From assembly GCA_036674765.1 (NCBI GenBank), contig JARVKI010000225.1, positions 1 through 10,564 on the forward strand: a stretch of 10,564 bases of DNA, read 5' to 3'. This document shows, piece by piece, positions 1 to 8,579 of the stretch. Each line of letters starts with the position of its first letter. Position 1 is the stretch's first letter. The notes beneath the pieces were generated by a model. That model did no database searches. It saw nothing but the letters and a program-made list of their open reading frames with translations, and was not told the origin of the DNA. Both the position numbers and the translations under genes were made by a program. The stretch comes from Seiridium cupressi (taxonomy: Eukaryota > Ascomycota > Sordariomycetes > Amphisphaeriales > Sporocadaceae).

Positions 1-60
1 TTTTATAACCCTTATTAATTTTCCCCTTGGTCAAAAAAAAACAACCTGCATTGGTATTTC

Positions 61-108
61 CCCCCCACCCCCCCCCCCCCCCCCCCTCCCCTTTTTTTTT
101 TTTTTTTT
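61..108. repeat. Poly-C / poly-T homopolymer tract
   Basis: Six C, one A, nineteen C, one T, four C and seventeen T follow one another almost without interruption. The plus strand is pure pyrimidine apart from the single A at 67. Such a tract is hard to sequence and its exact length is uncertain. It lies near the left edge and mirrors the purine tract near the right edge. Confidence 0.95.
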
Positions 109-490
109 GTTTCATGCTAAACCTTAGGCATTGGGTTTTCTGGAGAAGTCAGCCGACGCAGAAAATTAGGTCAAGTGTATGCAACATATATTCACACATA
201 GGAACTTTGCCGGAAAGCTGAATGATGCGTCCTGTAAGTTGTATATCAATCCGCAGGGAAACACCCATCACGAAGCCTTTATGACTGCACAATGGTAGAG
301 TTAACAGTCACAAGAAAACATGAACACGGATGGGTTAATCGGATAGCCCTGTCCGCTGTTTCCTTTGCAACGTGCTTGTTTGCTGCATCTTACCAGTTCC
401 ATCTCATTGCGTCTGCTGCTAGGGTCCAAAGCACAACGACATCACACCCCACCCCAGGCTTCTCTCAGAGAAACAGGCCGCGAATCATGT

Positions 491-518
491 AGGTAGGCAG
501 GCAGGCAGACAGACAGGA
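491..518. repeat. Tetranucleotide microsatellite (AGGC/AGAC type)
   Basis: Seven consecutive 4-bp units read AGGT, AGGC, AGGC, AGGC, AGAC, AGAC, AGGA. The repeat is imperfect, with its core in AGGC and AGAC units. It lies in non-coding DNA and may be length-variable between strains. Confidence 0.85.
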
Positions 519-1304
519 AATAAAGATTGCCAGTAGGAAATGCAATAGATGTACATGTTCTCGTAACGTCGAAAAAGGTGCATTTTCTTAATCCGCAGGT
601 GACAATTCCACACCATTTGTGAAGTCAGGTGAATAATGTAGCAAACAATGAGTTACAATGTATATGTAGGTAGACCAGGTCGTAGGCGTGCTGTAACGGC
701 GCCTAGCGTCGAGTGCAAGAGCCATTTGTTGTTAGTCCCTCCGGGCACACGAGCCAGCCAGCGAAACAAAGCCCCAGGCCCACGCAGCAGGGCACTTGAG
801 CCTAGAAGGCTGGAGGGTGGGGTCACGCCGGCATACTCACGTGGCTGCTTCCCGCAGATTGGTGAGATACGGGGCGTCAGTTCAGTGCATCAGGCTTGAC
901 CTGGGTTCCAGTAATGTAGGTACCTATGTACATTTGCCAGCTGGTCCGTGTTTTTCAGTGTTTCTGTGCCCTCAAGCTGCACCCCTTTATCGCCCTGTTA
1001 TCGCGGGGCGTGGACCCGAAGCGCTTGGCCTGGAGGAGCCTCTACCGCAGTGTATTTTGCTGGCTCTAATCTCCGTGCGCCGTCAGCGTGGAGTCCTCTG
1101 CAGTCCCGGCAGGCCTCGAAAGTCTTTCACAAACCCTCTCTGCACCGTACCTAACCCACTTTGGCCTATCAATAGGCCCAGATCGAAAGACCGCCAACTT
1201 CACGAGGGGTCGTTCTGTTAGGTATTCGAGTCGAGTGCACGCCCTTCCTCAGAATCAGCGCCATTTCCAGTCTTCAAAGTTCGGACTGGTGCCTGCCTGT
1301 CAGT

Positions 1305-1324
1305 GACTGTCTAGTTAGACAGTC
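1305..1324. repeat. Inverted repeat, 9-bp perfect arms
   Basis: The arms GACTGTCTA and TAGACAGTC are perfect reverse complements separated by only two bases (GT). Such a tight dyad in a promoter could be a binding site for a dimeric transcription factor. Equally, a palindrome of this size can arise by chance. It sits about 60 bp upstream of the AGGTC repeat and about 0.9 kb upstream of the next start codon. Confidence 0.6.
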
Positions 1325-1381
1325 TGCCTCTCTGTCCGACGACAACGGCGGCCCAACTGCCATTTCTCAAGAGGTTCGGTT

Positions 1382-1401
1382 AGGTCAGGTCAGGTCAGGT
1401 C
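1382..1401. repeat. AGGTC tandem repeat, 4 perfect copies
   Basis: Four exact copies of AGGTC run head to tail, preceded by a GGTTCGGTT stretch. The unit resembles half-sites bound by some zinc-finger factors, but no particular factor can be named from the sequence. The position fits an upstream regulatory element of the phosphatase-regulator gene. Confidence 0.75.
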
Positions 1402-1413
1402 CTTTGCTCAATG

Positions 1414-2198
1414 CAGGTGGTGGCCAACCCCCAGCTCTGCAAGATACGTACCACTCATTTCAATTGGCACCTTCAATTGACCTGGAGCCGGCCTCGACCC
1501 AGTGCTCGCTTCGCCCACTGGTGCTGAACGTCGGGCTGACATTTGCAATTCGACCTCGCCTGCCTACCTCAACTTCTGTTCTCTCTGCACCCACCACCTA
1601 CACTCACAAGTTGACATTCCATCTGGGGCGCCTATTTGCATCTTTTTCTTTCTCGAGTTTTCATTCGGTCGGCATATTTTAGATCCAGATGTAAGAGATA
1701 CCCTAACGCGACGGCATCCACTCGAAACAACGGACTGCGATACCTCGGTCGCCATTTGCGCACCTAGTGAGACCGCGATTCATTGGGCTTTGGCATCCCC
1801 AAGACTCCGGTACACCTTTCAAGACGAGCATACACAAGAGCCTTCCCTGATTATCGCCTACGCTATCCGTCAAGACGCCTCCAGTCACACCTTCGACGCA
1901 CCCTGGCCTCCCACGAATAATAAGGTCGGGATCGCCTCAACGTCACGCGGCTCTCTACGTGCACCGCCCGCTGCCCTGGCGGAGAAGACAAAAAGATACA
2001 GCTTTGCAGCAACACTCCTTGGCAGCACTCAACGTTGCCTCCGAACACTGAGATCCCACTTGAGTATATTCGCGCCACCCACTTTTCAAACAACTAGGTG
2101 CCGGCAGCATATTGCACGCTCCATTCCTCCGACATCGTAATCGAACCCTGTGTATGTCCGGTCTCGCGCTGTAACACAGGCGCAGAACATTAGTCACC
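1414..2198 (+). promoter_or_regulatory. Probable long 5' leader of the SAPS gene
   Basis: This 785-base stretch before the start codon at 2199 contains only two ATG triplets on the plus strand (1689 and 2154) but about sixteen CAT triplets, the reverse complement. Both ATGs open tiny frames: ATG-TAA at 1689 and a six-codon frame 2154-2174 (MSGLAL). Such strand-specific loss of ATG is expected in a scanned 5' UTR, so I infer that much of this stretch is transcribed. It is pyrimidine-rich, especially 1620-1680. A GTAAGA donor at 1691, a CTAAC-like branch near 1703 and a CCTAG acceptor ending at 1767 could mark a 77-nt leader intron, which is unproven. One frame is open from 1502 to 2140 but has no methionine codon, so I do not call it a gene. 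Confidence 0.5.
2154..2174 (+). promoter_or_regulatory. Short upstream ORF before the SAPS start
   Basis: A six-codon frame (MSGLAL, then TAA) ends 24 nt upstream of the main ATG at 2199. If the transcript begins upstream, ribosomes would meet this ATG just before the real start. It may reduce translation or be bypassed by leaky scanning or reinitiation. No peptide-level function is claimed. Confidence 0.35.
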
Positions 2199-5100
2199 AT
2201 GTTCTGGAGATTCGGCGGCTACGCCAACGTCTCGACCATCGACACTATCCTCGAGAAGCCTGACTTCTCACTTGAGGATCTTCTCGACGAGAGCGATTTG
2301 ATACAAGAGCTCAAACAACATAATACGAAGCTTATCGAGTATCTACGAGAGGAAAAGGTGCTCGAAAAGCTCTTGGAGTATGTTGTCGCTCCCAAGCTTG
2401 AGCCGGTAGAGAACCCGGACGAGGATAAGGAAGACGAGGAAAAGAAGAAGGGCAAGCTTATTTTACCGTTTGGCCGACCGCGCGCTTCCTCGAGCGCCAC
2501 CAACGATGGCGAGCATGACGAAGACGAGGGCGAGAAGAAGCGCAATCGCTATGCCTACGTAGCAGCCGAGGTGCTGTCCTCAGACAATTGGAGCATCTAC
2601 GAGGCCCTCATGGAGAGCACATCATTACTTCGCGACTTCTGGAACTTCCTGAAGCTGCCTGCCCCTCTCGACCCCCTCCAGGCAAGCTACTTCACCAAAG
2701 TTAACGAGTCACTGTTTGACAAGAAGACCGAGGAGATGCTCGACCTCCTCAAGTCGTTGGACAACGCAGTACCCGATATGTTGCGCCATGTTGATTGCCC
2801 TATGATAATGGATCTCCTGCTGAAAATCATCAGCTTGGAGAGAACGGATAGCGGGCAAGGCATCGTCGAGGTATGTGACATGCCGCAATATAGTGGGCAA
2901 TGTGGAACGCATTCAATGTGCTAACAAAACTTCCCAGTGGCTCTATACCAAGGACGTTATGCCGACCCTGCTCTCCTTCCTCGGTCCCGAGCACAGCTGG
3001 GCAACGCAGACCTCGGCCGGTGATTTCATGAAGGCTATAATTACCGTGTCTGCTAATGCCTCCCAAAATGAACAGGCGTGCATCGGACCCAACGAGCTCA
3101 CTCGCCAGCTGGTCTCAAAGCCTTGTGTGGAACGACTGATTGATTACATGCTTAGTGGTGGCAATCCTTTGACCGTGGGTGTGGGCATTATCATTGAGGT
3201 CATTCGGAAGAACAACTCGGACTATGATCCTGACGTCGGTCCTGACAACAATGCTGTGCCTTCGTCTCGAGATCCTATCTATCTGGGCACTCTACTTCGG
3301 CGCTTCGCTGACCGTGTTCCCGACTTCATGAACCTAATCATGAACACTAGCGCTCAGAAGCAGCGTATCGCTTCGACCTTCGACGACGATATCGAGCCTC
3401 TCGGTTTTGACCGGTTCAAGACATGCGAGCTGATGGCGGAGCTGTTGCACTGCAGTAACATGGCTCTTCTCAACGAGGTCGGGTCAGAGCAGGTCATTGC
3501 TCTTCGTGATCAGGAAAGACAAAGGTTGCGCGCCGAGGGCAAGTTAGTGCCCGTCCGCACCGAGGAGCCTCAGTCCTCTGCCGAGGACCTCACCATGCGC
3601 GGGCGTCATGCCTCCCCTGATGATAGTCGACGCCTAGAGGTCACCAACGCGTCCGATGATGACGGCTTTGAGGAGGTCGCGCCCTCCGGCGAGATGACCG
3701 AAGACACCTCCCACGAGTTTGTCAAGGCTGAAGACGAGATGCCGCCCGGTCCTATCTCTTCCTTCCTTGACAAGGACGACGATGATGACTTCGTCGATGA
3801 GCCCCTGAGTTCGCCAAGATTGCATGTCCAGGACACCAAGGTCAATGACTTGCCAGAGATTGAAAACCCCGAGCTTGTTGTTGCTCCACTGTCTCCCAGA
3901 AAGGTTGCCGTGCGAAGTGTCGCGCACGTGGACGATGAAGCCAAACCGGAAGAAGCCACAACAGCGGAAAAGGCACTAGAGGCAATTGAGGATTTCACGC
4001 CTTCTGAACCTGAAGCTTCAAAGGACGAGCAGGACGATCCTCCCAACGAGTCGTTGACCTTGGCATCAGATGCTACAGCAGGCGAAAAGTTGCAAGCCGA
4101 GTTGGAATCCACCATTTCAGACCTGGCTGCGAGCAACCTATCTCAGGCTCCCGCCGAGTCGCCCGCCGAGTCGCCCGCACCGGCAGAGCCTTCTGTACAA
4201 GCTGATGCTGACAAGAGCGAGACTATCCCTAGCGACGCGAAACCAGGCTCTATTGAGTTAGAGGCTACACCCGCAGCCGACAATGGGGAAGGTTCCATTA
4301 TTGTTGGGCATGATGCAGGACAACCCACCCAGCCCTCCACTGACGGTCCATCTAATCCAGTCGTTGGTGATTATCTGAAGATGCAGTTTGTCGAGCACAA
4401 GGTCGTTCCGACAATTTTGGTAGGTCATTTCTAGCCTCCGCAGCTGCATATGCTAATTCCTGCAGTCGTTCTTCTTCAAATACCCCTGGAACAATTTTCT
4501 TCACAATGTTGTCTACGATATTGTGCAGCAGGTGTTCAACGGCCCCATGGATCGGGGGTACAACCCGACACTGGCAATATCGCTGTTTGAGGCGGCTGAT
4601 ATCACCAATGCCATTATTAATGGACAAAACCGCAGCGAGCAGTCGCAGGCCCAAAGCAAGACCCGCATGGGTTACATGGGACATCTCACTCTCATTGCCG
4701 AGGAGGTCGTCAAGTTTACGGAGCGCAATCCGCCTGAGCTCTTGTCCGAACTAGTGCTTGATCGTGTCATGAGCCAAGACTGGATCAATTACGTTGAAGG
4801 AGCACTGGCGGAGACGCGTGAGAGAGATAATGCCATCCTCGGCGGCGTCAGGCCCGAAGTCGCCATGAGTAACCGTGCGGCAATGGCTGGAAACAATCTC
4901 GGCATGGCACTGAACCAGATCGGTCTCGGCAGCTCGCAAGCATCCACTTCGCTTTCCGAGGCTGGGCTCAACGGAGGCACCGATGACAACGGCAGCGCCA
5001 GTAGCTACGGGGGTGCTTTCGCCATCGGCGGTGGCGGTATTTCAGGGTCTGGCTCGGACTTTGATCGCAACTCTAGTGATGAGGACGAAGATTCCGAGGA

Positions 5101-6107
5101 AAACGAAGAGGATGCAGTCCATGAGGTACGTTATCCTGCGATCATAGCTCTTTTTCCATCATCATTCCCGAATTCCCCAAGCATCTACAGCCCTTGGTCT
5201 ATCAAGCTCATGACGGAGGTCTAGTTTGGCTCTTGATGGTTATACTTGGCCGCTATACCTCTGGCGATCAACCGCATTTCCTCCATTTCAGGTCACAAGG
5301 CAGATTGTGGAAGCATTTCTGACTCGCCAATAGTTCCGCACCTATACGGGTTCTCTAAGTGACCAGTCCTCTTTGGATCCGCCTTCAATCCCGCCACCGC
5401 CACCGCCACCTCCTCCGCTAAATGTGCCGCCGTCCCGTGCTCGACTACAGCTAGCAGCCCGCTTGGCTATGCACCAAAAGAACAACACGGGTGCCTCGGC
5501 TCAATCAGCACAACTTGAGGGCGGTGAGGACGATGAGAGTGACATAAGACTGACAAGCGAACCCGACAGCATTCTACGGAATCCTTTCGGAGACGACGCG
5601 GAAGATGTCGATGATGACAGTGACGATGGCTTAGGCGGTGATGACGATAACTCGGGCTGGAATTCTCACGGGCGCGGTAGCTGGTGGCGCAGTGCTCTAT
5701 CGCGGAACCGGCAAGAGAAGTTCGGCGATGGTCGCGATGATTCAGATTCAGATAAAGACGACCAGGGCGATGGCGATGATGAGGATGAAGAGTTTGGTGA
5801 TTTCGCGATGCCCGAAAAGGACGGCAACGACAGCGAGAAGAACAATGTTATTGTGAAGCCATTGCCCGTTCATCCTCCGAGCCAAAACCAGAAGACTTCG
5901 GGCTTCACGAGTTTGTGGCCCTTTAGTGGTCAAGGGTTCGGGTCGAAAGACAGGGATAAGGAGAAGGAGAAGCCGAAGGAGGGGGGTCCAGAGAAATCGG
6001 ATCAGGATGGGATCAACAGCGATGACGGTGGAAAGATCAAGAGTACTCATGAGGCTAAAGCCCGATCGAGTATCGAAGACCCTGACGAGGAGGAGGTCGT
6101 TGTCTAG
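2199..6107 (+). CDS. SAPS-family Sit4/PP6 phosphatase-associated protein (Sap190/Ekc1-like), four exons
   Basis: The spliced product is 1195 aa from exons 2199-2870, 2938-4419, 4466-5125 and 5334-6107 (224, 494, 220 and 257 codons, all phase 0). Known for the family: SAPS proteins (yeast Sap4/155/185/190, fission yeast Ekc1, animal PP6R) are regulatory subunits of the PP2A-like phosphatase Sit4/PP6, acting in G1/S progression and nutrient/TOR signalling. Seen here: the N-terminus begins MFWRFGGYANVSTIDTIL; the helical-repeat SAPS region runs to about residue 850, with GIVEWLYTKD across exon junction 1 and TILSFFFKYPWNNFLHNVVY across junction 2. It is interrupted by a long acidic, Ser/Pro/Glu-rich and probably disordered insert at about 425-700. 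The C-terminal tail holds nine consecutive prolines (958-966), very acidic Asp/Glu runs and an EFGDF motif (1091-1095), ending EEEVVV. The ATG at 2199 has CACC before it and gives the family N-terminus. Yeast paralogues are of similar size. Family assignment is firm; the exact acceptor of intron 3 is the least certain part. Confidence 0.93.
2871..2937 (+). other. SAPS intron 1 (67 nt)
   Basis: The donor is GTATGT, a GCTAAC branch site lies at 2920-2925 and the acceptor is TTCCCAG. Removal joins codon 224 (Glu) to the Trp codon at 2938 and restores the family sequence GIVEWLYTKD. Reading through would bring in a stop soon after. Confidence 0.95.
4150..4173 (+). repeat. 12-bp coding tandem repeat in the SAPS acidic insert
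   Basis: Two perfect copies of CCCGCCGAGTCG encode repeated Pro-Ala-Glu-Ser units within the disordered insert. This fits replication slippage in a low-constraint segment. Copy number may vary between related strains. Confidence 0.8.
4420..4465 (+). other. SAPS intron 2 (46 nt)
   Basis: The donor is GTAGGT, a GCTAAT branch-like site lies near 4452 and the acceptor is CTGCAG. At 46 nt it is near the lower size limit for fungal introns. Removal joins VVPTIL to SFFFKYPWNNF, which is contiguous in the SAPS family. Without splicing, the frame meets a stop at 4432-4434. Confidence 0.93.
5126..5333 (+). other. SAPS intron 3 (208 nt), possible complex intron
   Basis: The donor is GTACGT, with a CTGAC branch site at 5319-5323 and a CAATAG acceptor. 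Removal joins EEDAVHE to FRTYTGSLSDQ, which fits the continuing SAPS tail. It is three to four times longer than the other two introns and contains a second good acceptor, TTTCAG ending at 5291, directly followed by GT. Using that acceptor would add 13 residues and then stop at the TAG that forms the distal acceptor. Retention adds about 32 residues before a stop at 5222-5224. Confidence 0.8.
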
Positions 6108-7466
6108 GGGACGAGTGACGGCCTATCCAACAGTCTCGATACCAGTCTTGGACTTGGCGGCGGGTTCATCCCAGTCAGCGCCGAGCTTGTAGTGGGATAT
6201 GACTCTAGGGCGATGAGAGATGGCTCTCCTGGGCAACAGGAGTGCGGGCAGGGAACTTAGCGTCCAGAAAGACTGGATTCTTGTGAGGCGTGAACGGCAG
6301 GGCAGCGTGTGGAACTTGATGTATAATATATGTGTTTCTAGGGGCGCCACTTACAGCGACTATATTGTGTGTACAGTATTGGAGTGGAATACCAGGGGCC
6401 TCTGATGACCCGATGTGTTTAGAGATCACGTGTATTCGTGTTTTTTTTTTTTTTCCTCTTCTTAAAACCAGCACAGTGTTCGTCGTGAGCTTCCCCGTCA
6501 TGGGGAGTGGCGCCGGGGGCCACTGCTCCTTACATCTTGACTACAATGGTACCTTGTGGAGGTAGTTCCTTCGATCGTCGACTGCTGGCACACCAGTTCA
6601 TCGTGATGCATTTCACATGCCAGCCTCGTCGATATCGCATGCCCCCAGCCATCACGGACCTTGTCAGTTCAAACCTTTTTCAGAATTGAGGGAAGTGACA
6701 TTCCATCATCGAGCACGGGCTTGCGTAATGGTCACGATGCTAGGCTGGTCGAAAATATTTCAGAACATTTTCCCGGCTGAGCAATGAGACTTTTCTGAGA
6801 GGGTCGCGTCAAATCAGCTAGAGGTGCATATAGAGAGAAAGTGGAGGATACAAGATACCAAAATGACTATAGAGAAGGAATTTGTAAGCCCAAGAGCTTA
6901 AGCTATTGGGGACATTTCAGGGTCTCGCACGCGCTTAAATGTTCTTCGCGGTGCATGACTGCGGTTGGAATGTTATAAACAATCATATTAGATGACTTTG
7001 ACTACATATATGTACATAATACACTTTTGAGGCAGCGTTCGAGTCGTGGAGGCTGTTGCTACATTAGGCCGTGCGGTAGACCCGATACCCGAAAGGCGGG
7101 ACCTCAAGCTCTTGGACCGGCCCCCAGGCGGGAAAGTACAGGCGAGCTCTATAAAGCACACATTTGGGTCTTCTCCCTGACGCCAGCCCTCGTTCTTTTC
7201 ACGAATCCTACGAGCCTTTGCTGTCTTGAGTGAAAGCCGCATCCGCTACTGCACTTCAGGTCCCTATGTATGTAGGCAAGACGCAATCGTCTCCGATCCT
7301 GCAGACACCCGACTCCGGTCGTGCATCGTTACCGAGTCATTCCTCGCTTTTTATCAAATGCTCCTTGGTCCTCGCCAACATCTCGTCTTTTGGACGCGAC
7401 GAGTACGGAAGCACCGCGTCCTTACCAATTAAAAAACCAAGCACTCTTCCTCGTTAAATTAGTGAG
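6108..7466. other. Spacer between SAPS and acetyltransferase genes
   Basis: No confident gene is seen. The first part should hold the 3' UTR of the phosphatase-regulator gene; an AATATA element at 6325-6330 is a weak polyadenylation-signal candidate. A run of fourteen T lies at 6441-6454 beside a CACGTG hexamer (6427-6432). The later part should be promoter for the acetyltransferase, with TATAAAG at 7150-7156. A minus-strand open segment ending at 6123 reads like a protein C-terminus and is treated as a finding. Confidence 0.6.
7150..7156 (+). promoter_or_regulatory. TATA-like box upstream of GNAT gene
   Basis: TATAAAG is followed by a pyrimidine-rich stretch at 7168-7200, as is common around fungal transcription starts. 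It lies about 310 bp upstream of the start codon at 7467, so the leader would be roughly 250-290 nt. No other good TATA candidate was noticed nearer the gene. Confidence 0.4.
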
Positions 7467-8195
7467 ATGACTGGAAGCGTACCTCTGGGCGCTGTGGTCG
7501 ATACCCGACCAGCCAAAGCGCCGCAGCATCTAACGATCAACGGCCGCCTCGTGACGCTCCTCCCAATCTCTTCTTCGCACGTAACGGCACTCTACCAAAA
7601 CCTATGCCTGAATTCCCCAGAGACGACCTGGACCTACTTGCCCACTGGTCCTTTCTCCGACGAGGAGTCCTTTGCAGCCCACATTGAGAACCTCGTCGCC
7701 TCCAGGGATCCCCTGTTCTTCACCGTCGTGCCCAAGACAGATCTGCCCGGAATCCCCTCTGGCACGCCCGTGGGCTATCTGAGCCTCATGCGGATGGACG
7801 TCAAGAACTGCGGCATCGAGCTCGGCTCCATCGCCTTCTCGGCCGCCCTACAGCGCACGACGGTGGCCACCGAGGCTCTCTACCTCGCTATGAGACACTC
7901 CTTCGAGGACCTTGGCAATCGCCGGCTAGAGTGGAAGTGCGACAGCCTAAATTCCAAGAGCCGCAGAGCCGCGCAGAGGTTGGGCTTCGTGTCTGAAGGC
8001 CTGTTTAGAAAGCATCTCATCGTCAAGGGGCGCAATCGTGACACGGCTTGGTTTTCGATCGTGGACGACGAGTGGCCACAAAGGAGAGAGGCATTTGATA
8101 GGTGGCTGGAGGTCGAAAATTTTGATGAGAAGGGACGGCAAAAAAAGAGCCTGACCGATTTCAGGAAAGAGATTGATGGGAGAAATGACAAGTAG
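7467..8195 (+). CDS. GNAT-family N-acetyltransferase (RimJ/RimL-like, Acetyltransf_3 type)
   Basis: The protein is 242 aa with no intron. Known for the family: GNAT enzymes transfer an acetyl group from acetyl-CoA to an amine; fungal members of this small subgroup (such as yeast YIR042C) have no firm substrate. Seen here: an N-terminal strand segment (GRLVTLLPIS, 26-35); a strand with VGYLSLMRMD at 102-111; IELGSIAFSAALQRTTVATEAL at 117-138 covers the beta4/pyrophosphate-loop region; the helix continues to about 150; the C-terminal signature is N162-S163-K164-S165 with AAQRLGFVSEG (168-178), then FRKHLIVKGRNRDTAWFSI and a closing DEW (201-203). The usual glycine-rich acetyl-CoA loop lacks its glycines, having TTVAT at that place. 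The last 30 residues are basic/acidic and extend past the fold. The ATG is the first in the frame, with an A-rich context. There is no signal peptide or membrane segment, so a cytosolic enzyme is inferred; the substrate is unknown. Confidence 0.9.
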   Translation: MTGSVPLGAVVDTRPAKAPQHLTINGRLVTLLPISSSHVTALYQNLCLNSPETTWTYLPTGPFSDEESFAAHIENLVASRDPLFFTVVPKTDLPGIPSGTPVGYLSLMRMDVKNCGIELGSIAFSAALQRTTVATEALYLAMRHSFEDLGNRRLEWKCDSLNSKSRRAAQRLGFVSEGLFRKHLIVKGRNRDTAWFSIVDDEWPQRREAFDRWLEVENFDEKGRQKKSLTDFRKEIDGRNDK

Positions 8196-8579
8196 ACCGG
8201 ACTGCCTATATACAGCTCAATTCCTGGTGGAGGACGAATTAAAGTCTGCTTCATACTAAAGTGCCTCGATGTGGTTGGTATATTAGGTTCTCACAGCATA
8301 CTAACAAGCATGACATATTCCACGGTCATCTTCAAAGGGGGAGTGGCTCGAAACCAGACCTGGAACAACACAACATTGTCTCCTTATTTTACAGTTCACA
8401 TTTCAATCAAACACTCGAGGAGCATATAATCACATCAGAATGCAAGCTATTACTTTCTCTGGCGGGCTGCAATGGCGGTTAAAGGGACTTTGGCGTTAAA
8501 CCCGGAAATTTTTCTTCTAACGTTCGTAACGCCTAATCGTATATCCATATCATTCATCACATCTTCGAGGCGAGCGAAT

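Larger units (their letters stand above)
1..927. other. Non-coding stretch at left edge
   Basis: I see no convincing gene here. The open frames are short, lack family motifs and have irregular composition. The stretch holds a poly-C/poly-T tract (61-108), a tetranucleotide repeat (491-518), a CACGTG E-box-type hexamer (838-843) and the perfect palindrome TAGGTACCTA (917-926), a motif style common in Sordariomycete intergenic DNA. It could be distal promoter of the downstream phosphatase-regulator gene or the flank of a gene lying outside the window. Confidence 0.6.

Noticed and set aside
796..1221. 141-codon plus-strand open frame
   Set aside because: It has no recognisable domain, Cys/Arg/Pro-rich irregular composition and several overlapping frames of similar quality; it looks like chance in GC-rich non-coding DNA.
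2135..2152. tRNA B-box-like sequence on the minus strand (GGGTTCGATTAC)
   Set aside because: The conserved final CC of the B box is missing and I could not find a matching A box or acceptor stem.
3606..4136. 176-codon minus-strand frame, Ser-rich
   Set aside because: It is the antisense shadow of the acidic SAPS insert: Glu/Asp/Ala-rich codons on one strand give Ser-rich frames on the other.
6506..6524. AGTGGC/GCCACT inverted repeat as a hairpin terminator
   Set aside because: The arms are only 6 bp, it is in fungal DNA where such terminators are not expected, and it lies about 400 bp after the SAPS stop.
7230..7457. 75-codon frame just upstream of the acetyltransferase
   Set aside because: It has no ATG start, shows no motif and probably is part of the leader or promoter.
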